In this document: positions 57,227-64,000 of the stretch, in pieces | Layout: every line of letters begins with the position of its first letter | Numbering within the stretch: the first letter of the stretch is position 1 | Assembly (NCBI RefSeq): GCF_019578655.1 | Contig: NC_063257.1 | Span: 29,812,362 to 29,876,361, forward strand | DNA length: 64,000 nucleotides | Reading direction: 5' to 3' | From: Ricinus communis | Taxonomy: Eukaryota; Streptophyta; Magnoliopsida; Malpighiales; Euphorbiaceae | The notes under the pieces: generated by a model | Told to the model about the DNA's origin: nothing | The model's input: the letters and a program-made list of their open reading frames with translations, nothing else | The model's database searches: none | Made by a program: the position numbers and the translations under genes

Positions 57227-57242
57227 CCTGGCTCTGATACCA
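57227..57242 (-). other. tRNA-Met primer-binding site of element E
   Basis: TGGTATCAGAGCCAGG on the - strand, a perfect match to the common tRNA-iMet motif, two bases inside the 5' LTR. Confidence 0.92.
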
Positions 57243-57244
57243 AT

Positions 57245-57533
57245 TGATAAGAGTAATTTAGAGAGAGAGAGAGAGAGAGAAAGAAAAGACAGAAGCAAGA
57301 ATAAGAGAAAGCTAAAGGAAGGGAAATATTGATAATAATTGTTATCCTTTTATTCAATTAGAATCGACTATTTAAAATATTCTGGTGGTTAGGATTTCAA
57401 CCAACAAAGCTAAAAATAAGGAAACACAGCTGCTACTAAGCCAGAATAACAATATAATAATTTAACTAAAAGATATGCTAAAGATCAGATAAAATGCTAA
57501 AGACCTGGTACACCAACTAACAGATACGTATCA
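57245..57533 (-). repeat. 5' LTR of element E
   Basis: Same ends as the 3' copy; contains a (GA)n run at about 57260-57278 that is longer than in the 3' LTR. Confidence 0.9.
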
Positions 57534-57632
57534 CTCCACCCTTGCAGCAGTCTCCTCTTTCCTTTTTGCAGTCGCCTCCGCCCTTGCAGTAGTCGCCTCT
57601 GCCCTTGCAGCAGTCGCCTCCCCCTCGTCGGT
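57534..57632 (+). repeat. Short tandem repeat, CTTGCAGCAGTCGCCTC units
   Basis: Three to four imperfect copies of a ~24-base unit (CCTTGCAGCAGTCGCCTCYG) in a GC-rich island within AT-rich DNA. The sequence just left of element E (TTTGTCGTCGCCTTCG) looks like the same repeat, so E inserted into or beside it. One frame is free of stops over part of the repeat but no gene structure is supported. Confidence 0.65.
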
Positions 57633-58674
57633 CATCTGGTATTGTTGTTGTTTTAATTTCGATGATGCTTTCTCCTCTAAAATTTCTCATATTACAATTA
57701 TTTTAATTATTCCTTATAGATGGTAATAACTACTAATTCTGTTTTCTTTTAATTATTTTTATAATTTTATTGTTAAATTAAAGTAAAAGGATAAAATAAA
57801 TAAATAAAGATTGTTAATCTCTAATTTTTTTAATATTTATACTAAATCTCTTATAATTCTTTAATTACTCTTTGGTTGCATTATTAGTATTTATGTACAT
57901 CTATTTTGTAAAATAAACATTTCTAAAAACAAATAGATTCTAAAGTCAACAAATTCCGAAGTAATATTTCAAAGTGCTTTCAAAAGTGTGGATATGGGAT
58001 AAACAAATAATCTATCAATAATTTTCTTTCTTTCTTTTTTTTCTTGTGCATAATGTTTAATACCTATGTAGTTTCTATGGGATGGCAGAAGCTTGTAGGA
58101 TTTTTCTTTTTGTTGTCTTCTATTATAGAGTTCTGGGTTTTGTTTAAAATTTAATACTAACATATAGGTTTGTTACAGTAATATTGAATTTTTAATGTTG
58201 GATACTTAGATTTGATTAATTTATATTTATATTTTTTTCATTAACTTTTATTAATATATTTTAAATTTTATTATTGTATTCAGGTTCGGTAAATGAGTAT
58301 CCATTTAATTACCAAATATATATATAAATAGATATTTAATGGATAGAGTGCTCGCTATTCATTTAAATATGCATAAAATATATTTAATAGCTATATAATT
58401 TAAATAAATTTTAATCGGGTTCGTATAGTATGCGAGTGTTTATATTCATATTTGAGACGGGTTGGATAACAAAGACAATTTTTTAAACAGAATTAGAGAG
58501 ATTCGGATATCTGTATTTTTTATTAGGGTCAGATTCGTGTATCCCTGGGCAGTAACCTAACCATTGCCCTTCCTAGTACCAACTAGCAACACTAGCCACT
58601 TGCCTTATATTTATTAATTTAGCTTTATTTTATTCTTTGACAAAAGGGTGCGGCTCACCGTTTTTCAAGAAACG
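57633..58674. other. AT-rich upstream region of the SHMT gene
   Basis: No gene or element is recognised. AT-rich with a TATA-like TTATATTTATTAAT near 58603-58616. Probably holds the distal promoter of the SHMT gene. Confidence 0.5.
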
Positions 58675-58675
58675 C

Positions 58676-58683
58676 TAGGGTTT
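58676..58683 (-). promoter_or_regulatory. Telo-box-like element upstream of SHMT
   Basis: AAACCCTA on the - strand (TAGGGTTT on +), about 300 bases before the start codon and after the TATA-like sequence. Such boxes are common near transcription starts of plant housekeeping genes. The exact transcription start and any 5'-UTR intron cannot be settled from sequence. Confidence 0.4.
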
Positions 58684-58985
58684 AAGCTCTTTTTAACTCT
58701 GTAACATTGTTAGTTTTTTCTTCCCTAAAAAAGTCTTACACCTTACCAATCTGCGCAGCTTTAAAATAACCAAAATTGTTTTGTTGGGTAAGCCTCTGTC
58801 TCGGCCTCTTTCTTTTGATATTATTTTCTCTTTCTTATTATGAAAATCATCTTTGGTTCTTGCTTGAACTATTTCTGCTTTCTGTGGTTGCTGGTTTTCT
58901 TTTATTGACGGAACTTGATATTTGTATATATTTTTATCATTGAAATCTGGAATTAACTCTGTCAAGGTTAGTATTGGAATTGAAA

Positions 58986-61900
58986 ATGCAAGGTTGCACT
59001 GGAGCTCAAGTGATGGGTTCTTTACAGCAGCCAGTTTGGATTAAAGGATCATCTCTCCCTCTGAAACAGTCGAACTTTGTTGGGTTTCCACATCAGATAA
59101 AGCTCAATTCTTTTAGGCCTTGTAGATATCTTAATATTCAGGGGAGCTTGGTCGCTGGTAGACCACCCTCTTCTGTTTCTGTCCCTGAAATTGAAGGTAA
59201 CGTGGATTTTGTTTCTTTCTTGTCATATTTTTGCCTTTTTTTATTTTTCAAAATTCAGTTTTTAGTTTAGCTCTGGTGGAAATATTTCACATGTCTACTA
59301 GAAATGTCAATATCTGTTTTGATGATTGCATCGTATTGTATCATGTCATTTTTTGAGCTTTGTTTTGTCTAATATGCATTTCTGACTGTTTATTTAATCA
59401 ACTTAAAATATCAATTCTTGAATTCTTGTTCCCAAAATTCTGTTATTTGAATCACAACTCACAAAAGAAGTATTCATGATATCTGGTTAAAGTTAAGCCA
59501 AATGATGTAACCTGATGTTGGATGCTTAGACTGTTACTAGAAGACAAAAGATCTGTATATTAGTATAATTGACAAAGGAGGTTGAAGAACATAATGCACC
59601 TTGAATTGCAAGCATTGAATTTTGATAATCTATTTTAATGATATTATAATTTTGGTATCAGCAGTGGCAGCATTTGAGGAATCAACACCTAAAATTGACC
59701 TTTGTTTTGTGTTTAACTGTATCTATTGTGTAATAAGTGCCAAGATTTGTATAAGACTGACTCTTTGTAATTGGAATTTTATATTTCAATCCCTAGGTGA
59801 CAGAAGCAGCTTTAAAGATTATGGCCTCAGTGAAGCAGATCCTGAGGTGCGTGAAATTATTGAGAAGGAAAAGAATAGGCAGTTCAAAAGCCTCGAGCTG
59901 ATTGCATCTGAGAATTTTACATCTCGAGCAGTGATGGAAGCAGTTGGCTCATGCCTTACAAATAAGTATTCTGAAGGACTGCCTGGTAAAAGGTAAAACA
60001 GGGTCCATTTGATTCAGTTAGTGTTTTTTTTTCTTTTGGTTGAAAATGTTTAACCGTTATATTTAGCAAAATATTTTACTTTACGTCTCAGATATTACGG
60101 TGGAAATGAACACATTGATGAGCTTGAAACTCTTTGTCAAGAAAGGGCTTTGGCTGCATTTGGCTTAGATAGAAAGAAATGGGGTGTTAATGTCCAACCG
60201 TTGTCTGGTTCTCCTGCTAATTTTGAGGTTTATACAGCACTTCTTAATCCACATGACAGGATAATGGTATTGTTTCTTCTTTCTCTATGCAATTTTAAGA
60301 TTTAAATGTGGTTCTTTCAGAGTTTGCAATGCTGAAATTCTCATGCTTTCTGTGCACTAACCTAGGGTTTGGACTTGCCTCATGGGGGGCATTTGTCTCA
60401 TGGATTCATGACTCCTAAAAGACGAGTATCTGGCACATCAATTTATTTCGAGTCTATGCCATATCGACTTGATGAATCAACAGGTAATGCATCTTTAGCT
60501 TCAGATTAGTTTGGGATATCATTTTTATAGGTTATTAATAGTTTTTCTCCATATTTTTCTGCAGGCCTGGTTGATTATGATATGCTTGAGAAAACAGCTA
60601 ATCTCTTCCGACCAAAGCTCATTATTGCTGGTGCCAGTGCCTATCCTCGAGATTTTGATTATCCCCGCATGAGAAAGGTAGGGATTACTCGCAGTTAATT
60701 TATTTTGGTTATTTTACAGGGCTTTCCGATGGTTTTGTTGTTTATCTACTAACTATGATCAATATCAACTGGAAGATTGCAGATGCTGTTGGCGCTTTTC
60801 TCATGATGGACATGGCTCATATAAGTGGGCTTGTTGCTGCCTCTGTGGTTGGTGATCCCTTTGAATACTGCGATATTGTGACAACAACAACACACAAGGT
60901 AAGTTCAAGTAACAACTTGGAATGAGTTATCTCACATGGTATCACTGTCTGAATCCACTCACTTTGTATTTCTCAATTTGGAGTGATATGTAGCATGGTA
61001 CATTTGTTTATATTTTTATTTTAAGGGTGAAGTGCCTGGGAAATTGTGTTGCCAATAATCTTTCCCCAGTAATATGCTACCTCTCAAAATTGATTTGTTG
61101 TCTGTGATGTTTTCCACAATATAACTTGAGAAAATCACTGGTTTCTCTTCAGTCTCTACGGGGGCCTAGAGGTGGCATGATCTTCTTTCGAAAGGATACT
61201 ATTCTTGGGGTTGATCTGGAATCTGCCATCAACAATGCTGTTTTTCCAGGCCTGCAGGTCAGTAGCTTGCTCACGTCAGAAATTAGTTATGTACTTCTGA
61301 GGAGTTCCACCCTAATGTACTAAGGTTTAATGATATATGGAACTTGTTGCAGGGTGGTCCTCATAACCACACAATCGGTGGACTAGCAGTCTGCTTGAAG
61401 CATGCACAATCCCCTGAATTTAAAGCTTATCAGAAACAGGTACTGTAAGATTAAGCTTGCTCTGAGTGTAATAATAGATCTAAATTATTTTCTTACTCTT
61501 CCTTCCTTCCTTGTAGGTCATCTCCAACTGTAGGGCTCTGGCATACCGATTGGTTGAATTAGGGTATAAATTGGTTTCTGGGGGCAGTGATAATCACCTT
61601 GTTCTTGTAGACCTGAGGCCACTTGTAAGTTTCTTGCTTCTGCAAATGATAATGTTTACTTAGCATAGTTTTAATTTAATACATAGTCTCTTTGCAAATG
61701 CACATTGACATACTTTTTAACTTTTCCCCTGTAGCATTATTGTTTAAGCTGAAGCTTTTAATCATGGTAAGGTATAATTATTTTTCCCAGTAGTATGTGT
61801 AAGATGAAGCTTTTAATCCCGGTAAGGTATGATGATGCTTTTGGAGGCTAGGCCACGATATCATCATTAAAAACGTTTTCTGTGCTTTTTATTTGGAGAC

Positions 61901-62382
61901 TGCCATATTCTATGCACTTTGATGGAAATCAAAATATTCACAAATCAACAGGGCATTGATGGAGCTCGTGTGGAGAAAATTCTTGACATGGCATCTATTA
62001 CTCTCAACAAAAATTCAGTTCCTGGTGAGCTGCTGCTTAGTTTGCCCAGTTGTGCTTCATTTTTCTACTCATTTGCTTTACTGCAACTAAATAATTGAAT
62101 TCTACAGGGGATAAGAGTGCTCTAGTTCCAGGTGGGATTCGCATTGGATCACCTGCCATGACTACTAGGGGTTTTACAGAGAGAGAATTTATAGCAACTG
62201 CTGATTTTATACACGAGGGTGTGCAGATAACTACTGAAGCTAAAAAATCAGTATCAGGATCAAAGCTTCAAGATTTCATGAAGTTGGTTGCTTCTCCTGA
62301 TTTCTCATTGGCGAGTGAAGTGTCCGATCTTCAAACAAGAGTTGAAGCCCTGGCAACCCAATTCTCGATACCCGGAGTATAA
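58986..62382 (+). CDS. SHM3: Serine hydroxymethyltransferase, plastid form (SHM3-like)
   Basis: PLP enzyme converting serine and tetrahydrofolate to glycine and 5,10-methylene-tetrahydrofolate (one-carbon metabolism). Eleven coding exons, all GT-AG: 58986-59196, 59797-59992, 60092-60266, 60366-60483, 60565-60677, 60776-60898, 61153-61257, 61353-61439, 61517-61624, 61952-62024, 62108-62382. They join in frame to 527 codons, close to Arabidopsis SHM3. The first ~67 residues are Ser/basic-rich without acidic residues, a plausible plastid transit peptide; the mature part starts with [13 protein letters not shown]. Family motifs: [61 protein letters not shown], and the PLP lysine (Lys312) in [14 protein letters not shown]. 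The ATG at 58986 is chosen because MQGCTGAQ begins the transit region. No stop or frameshift is visible. Symbol is by similarity to Arabidopsis. Confidence 0.96.
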
Positions 62383-62838
62383 CTGTTTTGCCCGGACTAC
62401 ATACCAATCACAGTTATTAACGCCTGGAATATGAATTATTATTAGGTTTAATGAAAGCTAATTATAGGGTGTCTCTCGACAAGTTCTTTTCATAATCATG
62501 TAAGAACATTTGTCCGAAAGTGTAGGAATGTACGAGAAATCTTTTTTATGTGCGTCCATTTTCTTTCCTTCTTTTTATATTGGGTAATACATGACCTAAT
62601 TATTAAAATTTAATAATCAAAAGAATTTGTTGAATAAGCTTTAAACTAAACTTACCATATTAGTAAAGATAAATTGATATATTGATAACTATGTCATAAT
62701 AATGATGGATTCGTCAAACCAGTAATTTGCTATTTTTATTCTTAATTGACTAGCGGTGCTAATTCTTAAAGCAATAATATAAAAACTTCGTTCTCCTAAA
62801 TATTTCAAAAGAAAAAGCATTTTATATTAATAGAGAAA

Positions 62839-62875
<37 letters not shown>

Positions 62876-64000
62876 TTTAGAAGTCTTCAAATCAAGATTT
62901 TAAAAGTCTTCAACCAACAATTTTAGAGAATAATAAACCCAATTTGACAAAAAAGAAGAACAATATAGGTTTAATTATTTAATTAAATCCTGAATAATAT
63001 AGACTTAATTATTAATTAAATTCTGAATTTTATATTTTTTAATAATTTTACTCAATTGTTTTAAAATTTTAAAATAAATACCTATACTTTCAATTTATTT
63101 TCAAAAACACTTTTCAAAAGTAGTTTTTAAAATTTTACAATGAGAAAAATGATGTTACAAATGAATTCTGCTTACTAATATAAAAATTAATGAATTAATA
63201 AAAAATTGTTATATATAAATATAAAATATGTGAAAGAAAGTACATATGTGAAATTTCTAATGGTCATATTATTAAGTTTATAATAAATTATTTTTGTTTA
63301 TTCATAATTGTTATTTTTTTAATAAGCATAATCGACTCGCACGTCATCTCTTTTATTTTAATATTTCAAAAATTGTTATCGGAAAGTATTTTTAAAAAAA
63401 ATTAAATGAACGGATATATGTTTAAAAATTTTAAAATAATTAGATAAAATTGTTAAAAAGTATAAAGTTCAAAATTTCATTTGTAATTAGGCCAACAATA
63501 TATGAATTTTGACAAAAAGTTGCTGGCTTCGATTTGGATTTGCGAGCATGCCGCATGTGTGTGGTACACGAACCGTATTTGAATTTTATATTTCTGAATT
63601 TTAATCAAATGCTTGTGAGTTTTCAAATATCTTTCAGCCACTATTTGTTTGAATACTCTACTAAATGGATATAAATGACTGTAAATTTGAATAAAAAGTG
63701 CTAGAATAATATTGTTTAGTTTTAAAGTACAAAAAAAGCTTGATTGCATAAAGAAAATAGAGAGAAAACTATATGCTTGAAATTGTCTGAATTGTTTGTG
63801 TTGTGTTGTTGTCCCTGTCCTCTTGCTTCTTTCTTTTTTTATTTCCTGTGTATTTTCTAACTCTCATCAAGGATAAAAGTGTAGCTTGAAATTAACTGTC
63901 CATATAATACATGTACGCCTACTATGAAGCTCAAATTCCATAACTGTTACAGAAGGAGTTTCAAACAAAATTTTATTTGAATTTCTTTTTCTCCATATCA
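62383..64000. other. SHMT 3' UTR and AT-rich flank
   Basis: The first ~200 bases are presumably 3' UTR; an AATGAA variant near 62449 could act as a poly(A) signal. From about 62580 the sequence is AT-rich with a (TTA)n microsatellite and no convincing coding region on either strand. The slightly GC-richer end (63770-64000) has no recognisable gene. Confidence 0.55.
62841..62874. repeat. (TTA)n microsatellite
   Basis: About 11 uninterrupted TTA units downstream of the SHMT gene. Confidence 0.9.

Larger units (their letters stand above)
52586..57533 (-). mobile_element. Short-LTR chromovirus E (Reina-like Ty3/gypsy)
   Basis: A 4,948-bp minus-strand element with short LTRs (52586-52860 and 57245-57533), tRNA-Met PBS, gag, protease, RT, RNase H, integrase and a C-terminal chromodomain. 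The polypurine tract TTTTTTAAGGGAGAAGGAA precedes the 3' LTR. Short LTRs, total length near 5 kb and a chromodomain suggest the Reina group; this is inferred from structure. No good target duplication: the flanks are CTTCG and CTCCA. LTRs are about 94% identical by eye. Confidence 0.9.

Noticed and set aside
52581..57538. CTTCG/CTCCA as target duplication of element E
   Set aside because: Only three of five bases agree, no better than chance for a GC-rich repeat target.
63477..63749. 90-codon minus-strand ORF near the right end
   Set aside because: AT-rich, no recognisable domain, no splice or promoter context; treated as a chance frame.
1..64000. CRISPR arrays, bacterial operons, riboswitches or tRNA genes
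   Set aside because: No array of short identical repeats with spacers, no bacterial gene organisation and no cloverleaf-like tRNA was seen; the window is plant nuclear DNA.

Overview
The window is nuclear DNA of a flowering plant: GT-AG introns, a plastid-targeted serine hydroxymethyltransferase gene in 11 coding exons, AT-rich spacers and nested LTR retrotransposons. The SHMT sequence and the element families suggest a eudicot. I cannot name the species from sequence alone.

The only intact host gene seen is at the right end (+ strand, coding exons 58986-62382). The rest is mainly a graveyard of retroelements, left to right: (1) an AT-rich flank with two diverged ~300-bp direct repeats (774-1505); (2) a decayed Ty1/copia element (about 1532-5525, +) cut off inside RNase H; (3) AT-rich spacer with a small MITE-like foldback (6129-6246); (4) a 5'-truncated Tekay-type Ty3/gypsy element (7735-13701, +) whose reverse transcriptase is split by a short non-coding retroelement carrying 5S-rRNA-like segments in its LTRs (7990-9166, perfect target duplication ATTTG); (5) an Athila-type element A (13702-34666, +), itself split by a complete opposite-strand Athila element B (14914-27736, target duplication GAGGT) and by a non-autonomous hAT transposon (29608-31288, target duplication ATCCCAAC); (6) a minus-strand patchwork of LTR H, an Athila-like 3' end, a second Tekay-type element C, a pararetrovirus- or retroelement-like ORF fragment and another piece of an H-type LTR (34705-44935); (7) a LINE 3' part (44936-50968, +) interrupted by a copia element D (45536-50476, -); (8) AT-rich spacer, then a short-LTR chromovirus E (52586-57533, -); (9) a small tandem repeat, promoter region and the SHMT gene.

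No retroelement looks able to make all its proteins: each has in-frame stops, frameshifts or missing domains. Insertion order can be read from nesting: Tekay F before the 5S TRIM, A before B and before hAT, LINE before D. By eye, B's two LTRs are about 95% identical outside one GC-rich block, D's about 97% and E's about 94%; these are estimates, not alignments.

The most interesting structures are the 5S-bearing TRIM with an internally amplified LTR, an LTR-like GC-rich block plus TATA box inside element B just before its third ORF, the unusually high divergence of that same kind of GC-rich block between B's two LTRs, and the pol-less layout of element A.
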